64,000 nucleotides of DNA from an uncultured Muribaculaceae bacterium. GTDB taxonomy: Bacteria; Bacteroidota; Bacteroidia; Bacteroidales; Muribaculaceae. The translations under genes were made by a program, and so were the position numbers. The stretch is taken from assembly GCA_910579185.1 (NCBI GenBank), contig CAJTTG010000002.1, positions 248,001 through 312,000 on the forward strand, in the 5' to 3' direction. Of this stretch, positions 18,383 to 29,703 are shown one piece after another (position 1 is the first letter of the stretch; every line of letters starts with the position of its first letter). The notes below the pieces were generated by a model that saw nothing but the letters and a program-made list of their open reading frames with translations, was not told the DNA's origin and did no database searches.

Positions 18383-20263
18383 TCAGTTGATTATGATATT
18401 GTCGGAAGGGTAGGTGACGCCTGGAACGTGGCGATGACGCATCAGCCCTGAGAGCAGGGAGATCAGACCTACGCGTCCAAGAAACATGGCTATGCTGAGG
18501 GTTATTTCGGAGGCATCCGACAATCTGTCAGTGACTCCAAGGGATGAACCGACGGTGAAGAGTGCCGATAGCGTTTCAAAAAGCAGATCGCGTACGGGGA
18601 GATCCGGATCGAAACCAACCACGAGCAATGAGAATATCAGATAAGAGAGGATGGAGATTGCCACCACGGCGTTTGCTCTCCGGACTGACCCGATACTTAC
18701 AGTGCGACGGAATGCCGTGACTTTGGGTGCTCCGGTCAATATGGCACGCAGATTGAGCCAGATGGCAGCAAGGGTGTTGACTTTGACGCCACCACCTGTT
18801 GACTGAGATGCGCCGCCCACCCACATCAGGAACATTACGAGCAACAGCGTTACCGGCATGAACCCGGCAGGATTGACGGAAGAGAATCCGGCGCTGCGCG
18901 GTGTGGCGGAGTTGAAAACGGCTTGCGTGATCTTTTCCCAGAGCGACATGCCGGCCAATGAGTTGTTGAATTCCAGGAAGAAGAATCCTAAGGCTCCGAT
19001 CAGAAACAGGATGGCGAAAGTGACAGACACTATCTTTGTGTTCATATTATATATATGAACCGGCTTTATATAGGTGGTGTCGCGGTGGAACAGGCGGTGG
19101 CGGAGAGATTTCAGTCGCAGGCCGATCACATCGCGGATGTTCACGAGCATGGGGAAGCCTATGCTGCCGGATATTATCAGTAGGGAAGTGACCCAGTAGA
19201 CCGAGGTATTGCCATTCATGAGCATGGGGTTTGCCATGCCGTCGGGGAGGATAGAGAATCCGGCGTTGCAGAAGGCCGAAAGCGAATGGAAGGCGGAGAA
19301 TGCAATCTCCTGTCCGATGGTTATTGAAAGAGTGCCGTGGATTGTCAGGAAAACAAGAACGGCTCCTATGGCTTCAACGGCTATTGTGAATCCAAGGATA
19401 TAAAGCAGCGTGGGGATCAGCGAGCTTAGTGTTTTGGAATAGACCATATCTTTCAGCATCAATTGGCTGTAGATGGATGTCGATCCACTGAAGAAGAGCG
19501 CGAAGAAGCTTGTGAATGTCATGACTCCGAGTGCTCCGATCTGGATGAGAATGGCTATTATGATCTGTCCGAGGGGAGTGAACGTAGCCGGAATATCAAC
19601 CGGAGTAAGGCCGGTGATAGATACGGCGCTCGTGCTGACAAACAATGAGTCTATGTAGCTGATGCTGCCGTAGGTGCATTTGGGCAGCATCAGAAGAAAT
19701 GAACCGATTATTATGAACACCAGAAAACTGCCGGACATAAGCAGGGATGGGTTGGTGCGCCGTCCTATCAGTTTGAACACGGCGTAGCATATCGCAACTA
19801 TGGAATAGCATGCGAGAACCGTATATAGGAACTTGTTGGAATAGAGCAGCGATTCGAGCCATGGTATCCAAGGATCGGACGGATAAGGGTAAATCCATGG
19901 GAGGAGTGTAAGAAGCACTGATATGTCGACAATCCATTTTATAAGACGAGTGTTGCGGATTGTGTTGCGCAGGTTTAGCACGAGATTGAAGAGCACATTG
20001 ACGATGAAAATGCCTTGTGTGATACGGATCATGCTGTGGATCTGGCGGATTTCAACAGGGGTATGGTCGTAACCGGTGCGTATCACCAAGGCTACGAGGC
20101 ATAATAAAGCCGCGATAACGGTTATCACCATCAGTATCTGTGATATACGTGAGATAATAACCATTCCGCGATTGAGAAAACGTGCAATCGCATTGCCCCA
20201 TACCCAGACATGATGTCTAAGTTTTTTCAGGAATGTGGATTTGTTGTTTTCTCTTTTAGCCAT
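18383..20263 (-). CDS. ktrB: potassium uptake channel subunit (KtrB/TrkH)
   Basis: About 626 residues with 11-13 membrane segments. The characteristic glycine filter positions are visible in VSITGLTP, AFCNAGFS, PRSAGFSS and GSSLGVT (four pore loops), with the conserved segment GGASQSTGGGVK between. The first 170 residues carry extra membrane helices before the channel core. The start at 20263 (MAKRENN) fits the gap after the ABC-F gene; an upstream in-frame ATG at 20326 lies inside that gene. Confidence 0.9.
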   Translation of the reverse strand: MAKRENNKSTFLKKLRHHVWVWGNAIARFLNRGMVIISRISQILMVITVIAALLCLVALVIRTGYDHTPVEIRQIHSMIRITQGIFIVNVLFNLVLNLRNTIRNTRLIKWIVDISVLLTLLPWIYPYPSDPWIPWLESLLYSNKFLYTVLACYSIVAICYAVFKLIGRRTNPSLLMSGSFLVFIIIGSFLLMLPKCTYGSISYIDSLFVSTSAVSITGLTPVDIPATFTPLGQIIIAILIQIGALGVMTFTSFFALFFSGSTSIYSQLMLKDMVYSKTLSSLIPTLLYILGFTIAVEAIGAVLVFLTIHGTLSITIGQEIAFSAFHSLSAFCNAGFSILPDGMANPMLMNGNTSVYWVTSLLIISGSIGFPMLVNIRDVIGLRLKSLRHRLFHRDTTYIKPVHIYNMNTKIVSVTFAILFLIGALGFFFLEFNNSLAGMSLWEKITQAVFNSATPRSAGFSSVNPAGFMPVTLLLVMFLMWVGGASQSTGGGVKVNTLAAIWLNLRAILTGAPKVTAFRRTVSIGSVRRANAVVAISILSYLIFSLLVVGFDPDLPVRDLLFETLSALFTVGSSLGVTDRLSDASEITLSIAMFLGRVGLISLLSGLMRHRHVPGVTYPSDNIIIN

Positions 20264-20279
20264 TGGTGTCGGTTGATGA

Positions 20280-22148
20280 TCAAGCCAGTTCCGAGAGTTC
20301 AAGCCAACGCATCTCTTTTTCGTCAAGCATCCGGGTCAGTTCGTCGTAACGGGCCGATAGTTCGGCAACGTTTTCGATTGTCTGGCCGGAATTGAAAATC
20401 TCATCCAGCGATTTCTTTTCGTCGGAAAGCCGGTCGATCTCATCGGAAAGGGTTTCAAATTCTTTCTTCTCTTTAAACGACATGCGACGCGGACGGTTTT
20501 CCTGACGGCGTGAATTGTTCTCTTTTTTTTCGGTTTTTGGAGCCGTATCCTCATTTTTGGTCTGATTATCGCGCAACCAGCGGCGATAGTCGGAGTAGTT
20601 GCCGGGGAAATCCTTGACCGTTCCGGCTCCTTCCAAGACCCAGATATGATCCACGATGCTGTCGAGGAAGAAACGGTCATGGGAAATCACGATCAGGCAG
20701 CCTGAGAACTCACGCAGATATTCTTCAAGAATGCCGAGTGTCACTATGTCGAGATCGTTGGTCGGCTCGTCGAGAATAAGAAAGTTGGGACGACGCATCA
20801 GTACGGTGGCCAGATGCAGCCGACAGCGTTCACCGCCACTGAGAGTGTGGATATATTTCTGCTGGTCAGCAGGGGAGAAGAGAAACCGGGTCAGAAACTG
20901 CATTGGGGTGTAGGATTGCCCGTTGTCGAGAACGATATTGTCGGCGATCTCGCTGACTGCATCAACAACTTTTTTCGACTGGTCAAAGTCGATTCCGTCC
21001 TGACTGTAATAGCCGAAACGCACGGTTGTGCCTACATCCCATGTGCCGCTGTCGGGGGGAATTATTCCCTGAAGCATTTTTATAAGGGTTGACTTCCCGA
21101 CGCCGTTGCGTCCTATTATGCCGAGCTTTTCGTGTCGGGCGAATATATAGTTGAAGTCGTCGAGAATAACAGTGTCGCCGAAACGTTTGGATATGTTCCG
21201 GGCCTCAAATATTTTTGAGCCGATATATGTGGATCCGATTGACTGGATGTCTACGTTCTTTTCAGAGAGATCGAGTCGCGACCGATCTTTCAGATCGTAG
21301 AAAGCATCGATGCGGTATTTGGCCTTTCCGGCGCGAGCCTGTGGCTGTCGGCGCATCCAATCCTGTTCGCGGCGCAGCGTGTTCTTCACCTTGGCCAGTT
21401 CGGCACTCATAGCCTCGATACGCTCTTGGCGCCGGCGCAGATAGTAGTCATAGTTGCCTTCATAGGTGAAGATCTCCTGACGGTCAATCTCGATGATCTT
21501 GTTGCACACTGCATCGAGAAAGTAACGGTCGTGGGTCACCATGAGCAGTGTGACATTCTGGCGTCGCAGATAGTCCTCAAGCCATTCGATGATCTCGATG
21601 TCGAGATGGTTGGTCGGTTCGTCGAGTATTATCAGCTCCGGATTCTCGAGCAGAGTGCTTGCAATTGCCACTCTCTTTTTCTGGCCACCGGATAGGGTGG
21701 AGATACGGGCATTGACATCGGTTATCCTGAGTTGATGGAGCATCTGTTTCAGGCGATCATCATAATCCCATGCTGAAGCGGCGTCCATCTCATGTATGGC
21801 CGTGTTGATAGCATCTGTGTCAGATCCGGCGATAGCTTTCTCATATCCGGCTATGGCACGGGTGGCCGGGGTTGTCGTCTTAAGGCATGCCTCTATTACT
21901 GTTGCATTCTCGTCGAGGGCCGGCATCTGGTCAACGATTCCTACCCGAAGATCTTTGCGGAACACTACGGTGCCGTCGTCGGGCGATTCTTTGCCTGCGA
22001 TAATATTGAGCAGGGTGGTTTTTCCGGTGCCGTTTTTTGCAATCAGTCCTATTTTGTCGCCTTGGTTCACTCCGAATGTTACGGAGTGGAACAGCAGGCG
22101 GTCGCCATAACTTTTGGATAGGTTTTCAATCTGTAGGTAGCTTATCAT
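20280..22148 (-). CDS. ABC-F family ATPase (Uup-like)
   Basis: A 622-residue soluble protein with two ABC cassettes and no membrane segment: Walker A GKNGTGKTT and GRNGVGKST, signatures LSGGQKKR and LSGGERCR, Walker B LDEPTNHLD and LDEPTNDLD. The linker of about 80 residues between cassettes and the C-terminal coiled coil (about residues 545-620) place it near Uup. ABC-F proteins act on the ribosome, and Uup is linked to ribosome and DNA transactions. It overlaps sprA by 4 bases. Confidence 0.88.
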   Translation of the reverse strand: MISYLQIENLSKSYGDRLLFHSVTFGVNQGDKIGLIAKNGTGKTTLLNIIAGKESPDDGTVVFRKDLRVGIVDQMPALDENATVIEACLKTTTPATRAIAGYEKAIAGSDTDAINTAIHEMDAASAWDYDDRLKQMLHQLRITDVNARISTLSGGQKKRVAIASTLLENPELIILDEPTNHLDIEIIEWLEDYLRRQNVTLLMVTHDRYFLDAVCNKIIEIDRQEIFTYEGNYDYYLRRRQERIEAMSAELAKVKNTLRREQDWMRRQPQARAGKAKYRIDAFYDLKDRSRLDLSEKNVDIQSIGSTYIGSKIFEARNISKRFGDTVILDDFNYIFARHEKLGIIGRNGVGKSTLIKMLQGIIPPDSGTWDVGTTVRFGYYSQDGIDFDQSKKVVDAVSEIADNIVLDNGQSYTPMQFLTRFLFSPADQQKYIHTLSGGERCRLHLATVLMRRPNFLILDEPTNDLDIVTLGILEEYLREFSGCLIVISHDRFFLDSIVDHIWVLEGAGTVKDFPGNYSDYRRWLRDNQTKNEDTAPKTEKKENNSRRQENRPRRMSFKEKKEFETLSDEIDRLSDEKKSLDEIFNSGQTIENVAELSARYDELTRMLDEKEMRWLELSELA

Positions 22149-25100
22149 CGTGCTAAAGAGAAATTAAATGAGAGGCCGAATGCCGTGTTGGTGGTCGGAT
22201 AGGCCGTGGATGATACGAGAGGGGTGTTGATCTGATGCTCGAAATACAGGCCGAGGGTCATGCGTCTCGACAGTATATAATTGGCTGTCAGATTCACTGC
22301 TATGGTTCTGGTTCCTGAGGTGGCCTGTGTGTAGCCGTTTTCTATGCGGCGGATCAGTGCCTGATTGAGGGCGTAGGAGAAGTCGGCGTTGACCGTCAGG
22401 TCATTGCTGATACCCTGTTGCGACCCTTTTATTTTCAGTACTGAGTTGAAACCTACGATCTTGTAGCCAACCCCGGCTGTGATTCCGCGTTGGGAGGCTT
22501 CTACCACTTGGGCTGCCGATGTGTTCAATGTCAGTGTGCGCGCTTCGCGGAACTCGGCATTGACGGTCATGTTGTTTTTCAATGTGGCTGAGATTCCGAC
22601 AAGTGGGGAGAATCGTTCGGTGATGGCTACCGAGGATATGTTGTAGGGAGAGGCCGGAACCGGACGTCCGGTCAGTTCGTCGAGTGTGAAGCCAAGCTGT
22701 CCGTCGGCACTTATCCAGTTGAGATAAGATGAATATGATCCTACGGAATAGGTACACTGGTAGGCATGTGTGAGGGTGAGCGATTTGAATATATTGGCTA
22801 TGGCCGGAAGATATATTAGTCCATCATAGGTCACGCGCCAGTTGGGAAGCACCTGGGCAAGCGACGGGAATGGGCTTAGATATTGTTTTGACGCGTTTGT
22901 GCCGGTATAGGCCGACAGGAATGCCGGAATCAGTACGTCGCTTGATGTCGGGCTGACTGTACCGATTTCCGGATCAAATATCTGTCCGGCATTGGCGTTC
23001 CCTTCCATAAAGCCTCCGGATGGATAGCGCAGTCCGCGATATTGCGATTCGACACGTTGTGCTATCACCGGGATGTTTTCTACGAATTTATTGAATGTCT
23101 CGCTGTCGTATCCATTGCCGGCACTGCTTGACCGCAATGCTGTGGCGATAGCGCAGTGGGTTTTGGTGTAGCTTCCCGAGAGGGATGTAGGCATATCGTC
23201 GTACATGAACTGTACGGAGCTTGTACGGTTGTCCGTTCGGTTTCCTGTCAGCTGGATCTTGAGACCTTTAATCGGTTCGAGAGTCAGTTCGATATTCACT
23301 TCGTTGGTGTGGGAGTATATGGCCGGAGTGGTCTGTCCGTCGTTGGACATGAGCCAGCCGCGGTCTTTGATCTTGGTTATGTAGGATTCGTCGACGAATC
23401 CGAATGCGAAGTCAAGACCGGGAGCCAATGGACCGAGACTGCCTGTCTGTCCGAACATGTTGCCGATATTGGGCGAGAACATGGGAATGGAGAGTGATCG
23501 GGTGTCGCGCCAGCGTATGCTTGCCGAACGTGTGCTCATGGCAAAACGGGCGGCATGTTCGCCAAGTTCATCCCAGAACGAGTTCTTGTCTTTAAGAATC
23601 TCGACTACGGTGAACTTGATGTTCTCGTCGCCATGGGTCAGGATCTCCACGGTATTTGCGTCGATTACTTTTGACCGTATGTTGAACGGAGTGTTGTCGG
23701 AAGCCTTGACGGCTGTGACTTTTACTTTCTTGTTCCGCAGGTTGTGTTTGATGACTATGGATGAGTCGGCCTTGAGCGCGAAAGTGCGTTCAAAACGTTT
23801 GGCTTTCGGCTTGGAGTTGGACGATGTTGTCTTCTTGGATTTTGAATTTTTGGAATTGGAGCTACGGGTCACGCGTTTGGATGCGGCAAAGCGTGTGTTG
23901 ACGCGTTTCAGGTAGGGATTCTTATTGTAGAGGCCTTCAAGGTTGAGCCGGCCATCGAGGTTCCATGCCGCCTGATTGGCTATTGTATTGCCGAGGTTGA
24001 CATCATCGATCGTTGCTCCACGATCCCAGCGGTAGGTTGAGTTGTAGCTCAATGAGGCTGATATGAAGTCGAGTGCCGGAATGCGGTTGAATGGAGCCCG
24101 GTATGTGCCTACGAATGTCTGGTTGTAGCTCCATGGCGTTCCGAGATGCAGGATGCTGGTCCATACAGAGTCGCGCCATTCACGATAGCGGTCGGGGAAC
24201 AGTTTTTTGTTAACGGCTCCTACGGGTTCCTCAATTCGAGCCGATGTGTTGGAATTAAAAGTGAAGTTGAGCGATTTTGTCAGATTCCATGTGACGGCAA
24301 GTTGACGGTCCCATAGGAAGTTCTTGCTTACGGAAACAGGCATGCGGAAGTCCACATCGGTGGCGGAGCGTGTCTGCTGTTCGTAGTAATAGCGCGACAT
24401 TGTTGTCAGGAAGGATATGGAGTTCGGGAGCCAGTTGAGTTCCCATTCCTTGAGGAAGCGGGCGTTCTTGGATTTGGAGGTTATTTTGGCGAATGGTTTG
24501 AGCGGTTTGATATAGGGGGTATAGGTGTATTGGAAGCTACCGCGGTAGTCGTTTATATTCTCGTACTCGGTTGTGGGATCAGTCTTTGACGATTTGTTGA
24601 ATGAGAAGTTGACAGTGAAGTTCGCCGGATCCCATGGCATCGGATTTTTGCTGCGTACATCAAAATTTAGCCCTGAGATGGAGAAGTTCTGTTGAGTGGA
24701 GTTCTCTATTGCAAATGCGTTAATGGAGTCGCGCTCGGATTTGGATGCTCCTTCAAGTGCGTCTTTGAGTAATACGTCCTGGTCGAGGGGATTGTATTTG
24801 GGAGTTGTTTTTTCTTTAGTCATTGAATAGAAAATCGGGGCACGCAGGTGGGCTTTCTCCGGGAGGAAGCGGCCGAGATCGGTCTGGACAGCTACGGTGT
24901 AGCGTGAGTAGTCGTCCATTCTGCGTTCGTTGAGGCTTTGGTCCACGCCACCGAATCCGGCACTTTCATAGTGTGCGCCGACGTTTAATGTCGCTATGTC
25001 GCTCAATGACAGGGATGCTGTTCCGTCGGCAGCCCATCCTCCTTCTGATTCGAAATCGGTCACTTTAAGTTCGTTGAGCCAAACGGTTCCGTCTTTTGTT

Positions 25101-28100
25101 ATTGATGAGTTATTGCGGACACCAACCATCATGACGCGTATATCGCTTAGTGACGGGTTGCCCATAACGGCCATGCGGTTATTCTCGTGCGACGGATCCT
25201 GTCCGGTGTATAATACTCCAAATCCGACCCCCGGCTCGTCGTTGCGCTTTGCCTGGTTGCGCAGTTTTTTCAGGTCGACGAGATTCTGTAGGGTTATGTC
25301 CATGAAGTTCTCTTCGGGCCACACTATGGCTCGGTCTGTTGATGAGTCTACGTAATGGCCGTGGGGGGTCAGGCGGAGCGGAATTTCATATTCGTAGAAG
25401 TTGTTGCGGACATCTGAACCAAGACGGATGAACACGGATAGATCGCCATTGCGTAGCGATGTCTGGTCATCGATCAGGGATTCGGCATGGATCCACATCT
25501 GCAAACGCTTGTAATTGCGGAGATCCTGCGAGGTGTTGCGGTACACGGCACGTGCATCACCGGCTTTAAGGTCGGTCACTTTCAGCGAGAGTGACTGCTC
25601 GTTGAGCTGTATGATCTGCGATTGGCCTGGATCGGTGATGCGCGACACTCCGGGGGGCAGGACATAGTTGACAGGTGTGCGACCTGAGTTTTCCTCAATG
25701 TTGACAACAGAGATATCAAGTTGTCCGTCGGCCGGCGCGTCGCCTCGTGTGTTGAGGTTGAATTCGTAGGGACGCCATTCTCCACGCACCAGTTCAAGGG
25801 TTGCAAAACGCAGGTGGGTTGTTTTCTTGAAACCAGTCATGAACATGCGCATGAAACGTACAGTGGTGAATCCGCTGATCGAACCCACTATTTTTTCGTA
25901 GTCTGATAATGGAATCTTGAACTGGTACCATTCCACTTGCTGCTCCGAACCATCTCGTGTCGGAACGATCGACACCTGTTTGTCAGTGATATAGTTACGT
26001 CCTACTTCAAGGTCTTCAGGACGGATCGATATGCGGTATTGGTAATAGCGTTCATATTCGTTGAGTGTGTTGTCCTGGTTGATGTCCTCAACGTCGGGAA
26101 GCGAACGTGAGGACTGGTAGAGGGGATCGCCAGCGTCTTCCGGAGACAGGGAGTTGCCTTCCACACCATTGTAGCGTTTGTAGCGTTCAAGGATGGAAAG
26201 ACGCTGTTCGTCGTAATCGTAGCCGCGGTAGAAGTGGTAATTGTCACCGGCAGGGTCATTGAAAGGAGAGAATTTGTCGGTTTCCATGCGCTGGATGGTC
26301 TCGGCGGAGAGTGTCTGGCGCAAGCGGTTGAGATAGTCTGAGTATGAAGAGAAGTTGTATTCGTCATCGTTTTTCAATCCGTCGAGACCTACGTCTTGAT
26401 TGCGTCGGGCTTCGTCGGAGTTGTCGAAAGCGTAAGTCAGGGAGTTTTCCGTTGATACGCGTCCCCAGACGGTGGTCGTGGTATGCTCGTTCGATCCATT
26501 ATAGGGCAGACCGTTTTCGTAGGATTTCAACCCATCTTTGAGTATATCCTCGGAAAGTTCGCCGAAATTGAGGTAGAGATCACCACCTTCATAGTTGGGG
26601 TTCTCGGGATCAAGGAACGGATTCAGAAGCCAGAATTGAACATACTCTATGTTGCTTTGCTCGAAGTCTGTGTTGTCGAGACGTCGCATTATGCCGCCCC
26701 AGCGTTTTTCCGGATTTGTCAGGTTGCCTTCTGCATCGATATTCGTGGCATCAAGGTTGTAGGGACCGCGTTCGTTGGGATAGAATGAGAGATTGAGGGT
26801 CTGTATTGTAGATGATTCGCCGTAGGCAATCTGTCGGTTGGGATAGATTTCGCGGGATGTGATCTCGCGGACGTAGGGGTTGGAGAGTTGTTTCAGGTCA
26901 CTGCGGATATATCCCGGTGCGAGGGTTGAGTTCCGCGATGTGAACATGCGGTCAATGTAGTACCAGTTGAGCAGCGCACGGTTCTTGCCATAGTCTATGT
27001 TGTTGCTCAGTGATGCTTCCGGGAACAAGGCGTTTGCGCTGTTGTCGTAGGGCGTTGACGCAAGGAACCATGAATAGGGTGAGCGGAGGTCTATTCCACT
27101 CTGTGCTGACTCGAAGTCGTCGATGAATGAGCTTCCGGCATTGGATCCCGTCTTGTTGGTATGTGGTATCAATTGTGCAAACTCTCCTTGCAGTGTTAGT
27201 TTTGAAGGAGCGGTTGCATTGACAGTGGGAATTTTGTTGAGCAGGTTTGTGAGCCACATGAATTCCTTGTTGTAGGAGAAGTTGAAGCCCCACATGGTGT
27301 TGTTGACAATTTCGTCGCCTATGTTGACTTTTTCAGTCAGTGCTTTTTCGCCATAGTGCAGGAGGGTTCCCCCGATGGTCAGGTTGCTGTTGAAGCGGTA
27401 GCTGAGGTCAAGTCCGAGAAGTGTCTTTCGCTGCATGGAATATAGCGATTGGTTCTCAAGGGTCACGTTGATGCTCTGGCCGGAATCTATGATGCTCTGG
27501 TTGGTGATGGTCACAATGCCCATGGCGTAGTCCACGGTGTAGTCGCTGTTCTCGGTCAGGATCACACCTCCGGCGGTCACTACTACGGAGCCTCGGGGCA
27601 CGTTCATTGCATTGAGGCGTATCTGTGAGCCTGCGGATGCCTGATATTCTCCTGTCAGGACGAATTTGTTCTTATCTGCGAACTGGCGTGCCACGACAAG
27701 TGTCGAGTCATAGAGCTGCTGGTAGACATATTTTTCTGCCAATGCAGGATTTCCTATCTTGGAAGCGAGGTGGCTGCCGAATGGTTCTACAACCGGGAAG
27801 ATCACTTTGCCGCTTGATGATAGGATAGTGTATCCTTCAATGTAGTCGAAGAATCCATCGGCGTTTGATGCCTGATTGGAGTCGAGGCGGTCAAGGTTCA
27901 TCACCTGCAGTAACGGGGTCTCGGAAAGCCCTGGTACGGGTAGGTAGTTGATCGTTGTGCCTGTTGTGTCGGACAGGTATTTGATCTGAAGCTTGAAATT
28001 GGTGCTTTGTAGTTGATAGGCTCCAAGAGAGTAGACATTTTTCATCATCAGGTCCCACATTGGCAACTGGGGCGATACGGTGGTGCCCTTGAGCATCTTG

Positions 28101-29665
28101 ACGTAGAGCGATTGGTCTGTTGATGTGATGTCGGATGAGAATTCTCCCACCTGATAGACTTTTCCGTTGTAGGTGTACTCGTAGGCTATGCCGAGTACAT
28201 CGTCGGAGTTCATCTGGCTTTTGAAGGAGATGTAACCGAGTGTGGGATTGAGGGTGTACTCGCTCTCTCCAAGCAGACGTGCGCTTTCGACTTTCTCGTA
28301 GTCTATGCCTCCGTTGATTCCATACGCTTCAAGTGGTGCAAGTGCTTGTGTGACAGTGTTGATGTTGCGTGCGTCGGGATAGTCGGCTTTGATTGTCGAT
28401 AACAGATTGTTGGAGGCATTGGCCGGATTGGATAGTGTTGGATCTGTGATCCAGTGTGAGTTGGCCAGACGGCTGTTTTCTCCAAGGTCCATGAACGCAA
28501 CGACATTGCGGCTCTGTGAGAAGTTGCTGTTTTTGTTCGTGACCCAGACTTCGACACGGGTGATCTGCACTCCCGATGACACGTAGGGGAGTTTTGCGGC
28601 GAAACGGTCATAGTTGTCACGGAAAAACTGCCCGAGGAAAAAGTGTCGGTTTTGGTCGTAGTTGTCAGCGTTTATGGTGAATGGTGTGGTCTGTACGCCT
28701 CCTTTGGTGCTGATCGAACGGGATTCGGAGTTCTGTTGCGATACTAATGCTGTGGCTGTCAGACGTCCGAATTGCAGTTTTGCTTTGATACCGAACAGAG
28801 CTGTTGAACCGCGTATGAGCTGGGATCCGGTGGTCATGCTGACGTTACCGGCTTCGATGCTTTTAACGATGTCGTCCTCTTTGCCTTCGTATTGAAGTTT
28901 GATGTTTTTTGAGTCGAAGTCGAATGTCGCATCTGTGTTGTAGGTCATGTTGAATTTCATGCGGTCGCCCACAGATGCTGCAATGGTGGCCTGAATCTTC
29001 TGGTCGAAGTCGAAATATGTTTTCCGGCGTGCTGTCAGTGATAGTGCCGGATTGTCGGTCTTATTCGATTTGATGCCCATGTCAATCTGGACAGATCCCT
29101 GCGTCTTCAGGCTGACACCTCCCGGACCGAAGATTTTTTCCAATGGGCCGAGTGCGAAATTCATGTCAAGGATATCGAATGGCTTTTTCTCCTTGGTTTC
29201 GGTTGATAGTTCGCGGTTGCGCTGGCGGTAGTAGTCCTGCATGGATTTTCGCATCTGCCAGTCGTTGTATTGAGCTTCAGACAGCATGAAGGGGGTGGCG
29301 ATATCGTAGCCTCCCACGCGCGTGCGCACGATATAGCAACCCGTGGCCGGATCAAATTCGGCCACGGTAGTGATGTTGGATGGAGTGGCCAGATCAGCCG
29401 CTAATTCCTCTTCCATCAGGTCTTCGTATGATTGCGGAACTGTTGGCTGAACGGGCATGGAGAAGATGGCCGAATCAGCTGTTCCTTGAAGCGTTTGTGG
29501 TGGTGGAGGAGGATATCCGGCTGGGGCTGGCGGCGGTAATTCTGACTTGTAGTATTGGGCTAATGCGTTTAGACCTGTGAACAAGATGATAATGGCAAGT
29601 AGCCACAGGCTTGCGCGGAGTCTGTGAGTATTAGGCTTCTTATGGTTTTTATAGCTATTTGCCAC
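22145..29665 (-). CDS. sprA: type IX secretion translocon protein SprA (Sov)
   Basis: A 2,506-residue giant outer-membrane protein. SprA forms the 36-strand barrel translocon of the type IX secretion system. The N-terminus has one membrane/signal segment (about residues 17-37), then a Pro-rich stretch and long repeats of beta strands throughout, and the protein ends on an aromatic strand (FGLSFNFSLAR). About residues 1890-1925 form a Lys/Ser-rich insert (SKRVTRSSNSKNSKSKK). It lies downstream of ruvA in the same operon, an arrangement commonly seen in this phylum. Other T9SS genes are not in the window. Confidence 0.93.
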   Translation of the reverse strand: MANSYKNHKKPNTHRLRASLWLLAIIILFTGLNALAQYYKSELPPPAPAGYPPPPPQTLQGTADSAIFSMPVQPTVPQSYEDLMEEELAADLATPSNITTVAEFDPATGCYIVRTRVGGYDIATPFMLSEAQYNDWQMRKSMQDYYRQRNRELSTETKEKKPFDILDMNFALGPLEKIFGPGGVSLKTQGSVQIDMGIKSNKTDNPALSLTARRKTYFDFDQKIQATIAASVGDRMKFNMTYNTDATFDFDSKNIKLQYEGKEDDIVKSIEAGNVSMTTGSQLIRGSTALFGIKAKLQFGRLTATALVSQQNSESRSISTKGGVQTTPFTINADNYDQNRHFFLGQFFRDNYDRFAAKLPYVSSGVQITRVEVWVTNKNSNFSQSRNVVAFMDLGENSRLANSHWITDPTLSNPANASNNLLSTIKADYPDARNINTVTQALAPLEAYGINGGIDYEKVESARLLGESEYTLNPTLGYISFKSQMNSDDVLGIAYEYTYNGKVYQVGEFSSDITSTDQSLYVKMLKGTTVSPQLPMWDLMMKNVYSLGAYQLQSTNFKLQIKYLSDTTGTTINYLPVPGLSETPLLQVMNLDRLDSNQASNADGFFDYIEGYTILSSSGKVIFPVVEPFGSHLASKIGNPALAEKYVYQQLYDSTLVVARQFADKNKFVLTGEYQASAGSQIRLNAMNVPRGSVVVTAGGVILTENSDYTVDYAMGIVTITNQSIIDSGQSINVTLENQSLYSMQRKTLLGLDLSYRFNSNLTIGGTLLHYGEKALTEKVNIGDEIVNNTMWGFNFSYNKEFMWLTNLLNKIPTVNATAPSKLTLQGEFAQLIPHTNKTGSNAGSSFIDDFESAQSGIDLRSPYSWFLASTPYDNSANALFPEASLSNNIDYGKNRALLNWYYIDRMFTSRNSTLAPGYIRSDLKQLSNPYVREITSREIYPNRQIAYGESSTIQTLNLSFYPNERGPYNLDATNIDAEGNLTNPEKRWGGIMRRLDNTDFEQSNIEYVQFWLLNPFLDPENPNYEGGDLYLNFGELSEDILKDGLKSYENGLPYNGSNEHTTTTVWGRVSTENSLTYAFDNSDEARRNQDVGLDGLKNDDEYNFSSYSDYLNRLRQTLSAETIQRMETDKFSPFNDPAGDNYHFYRGYDYDEQRLSILERYKRYNGVEGNSLSPEDAGDPLYQSSRSLPDVEDINQDNTLNEYERYYQYRISIRPEDLEVGRNYITDKQVSIVPTRDGSEQQVEWYQFKIPLSDYEKIVGSISGFTTVRFMRMFMTGFKKTTHLRFATLELVRGEWRPYEFNLNTRGDAPADGQLDISVVNIEENSGRTPVNYVLPPGVSRITDPGQSQIIQLNEQSLSLKVTDLKAGDARAVYRNTSQDLRNYKRLQMWIHAESLIDDQTSLRNGDLSVFIRLGSDVRNNFYEYEIPLRLTPHGHYVDSSTDRAIVWPEENFMDITLQNLVDLKKLRNQAKRNDEPGVGFGVLYTGQDPSHENNRMAVMGNPSLSDIRVMMVGVRNNSSITKDGTVWLNELKVTDFESEGGWAADGTASLSLSDIATLNVGAHYESAGFGGVDQSLNERRMDDYSRYTVAVQTDLGRFLPEKAHLRAPIFYSMTKEKTTPKYNPLDQDVLLKDALEGASKSERDSINAFAIENSTQQNFSISGLNFDVRSKNPMPWDPANFTVNFSFNKSSKTDPTTEYENINDYRGSFQYTYTPYIKPLKPFAKITSKSKNARFLKEWELNWLPNSISFLTTMSRYYYEQQTRSATDVDFRMPVSVSKNFLWDRQLAVTWNLTKSLNFTFNSNTSARIEEPVGAVNKKLFPDRYREWRDSVWTSILHLGTPWSYNQTFVGTYRAPFNRIPALDFISASLSYNSTYRWDRGATIDDVNLGNTIANQAAWNLDGRLNLEGLYNKNPYLKRVNTRFAASKRVTRSSNSKNSKSKKTTSSNSKPKAKRFERTFALKADSSIVIKHNLRNKKVKVTAVKASDNTPFNIRSKVIDANTVEILTHGDENIKFTVVEILKDKNSFWDELGEHAARFAMSTRSASIRWRDTRSLSIPMFSPNIGNMFGQTGSLGPLAPGLDFAFGFVDESYITKIKDRGWLMSNDGQTTPAIYSHTNEVNIELTLEPIKGLKIQLTGNRTDNRTSSVQFMYDDMPTSLSGSYTKTHCAIATALRSSSAGNGYDSETFNKFVENIPVIAQRVESQYRGLRYPSGGFMEGNANAGQIFDPEIGTVSPTSSDVLIPAFLSAYTGTNASKQYLSPFPSLAQVLPNWRVTYDGLIYLPAIANIFKSLTLTHAYQCTYSVGSYSSYLNWISADGQLGFTLDELTGRPVPASPYNISSVAITERFSPLVGISATLKNNMTVNAEFREARTLTLNTSAAQVVEASQRGITAGVGYKIVGFNSVLKIKGSQQGISNDLTVNADFSYALNQALIRRIENGYTQATSGTRTIAVNLTANYILSRRMTLGLYFEHQINTPLVSSTAYPTTNTAFGLSFNFSLAR

Positions 29666-29703
29666 TGTCGTCGGTTCGGGTCAGAATTGGTTGCTTCGGC
29701 CCG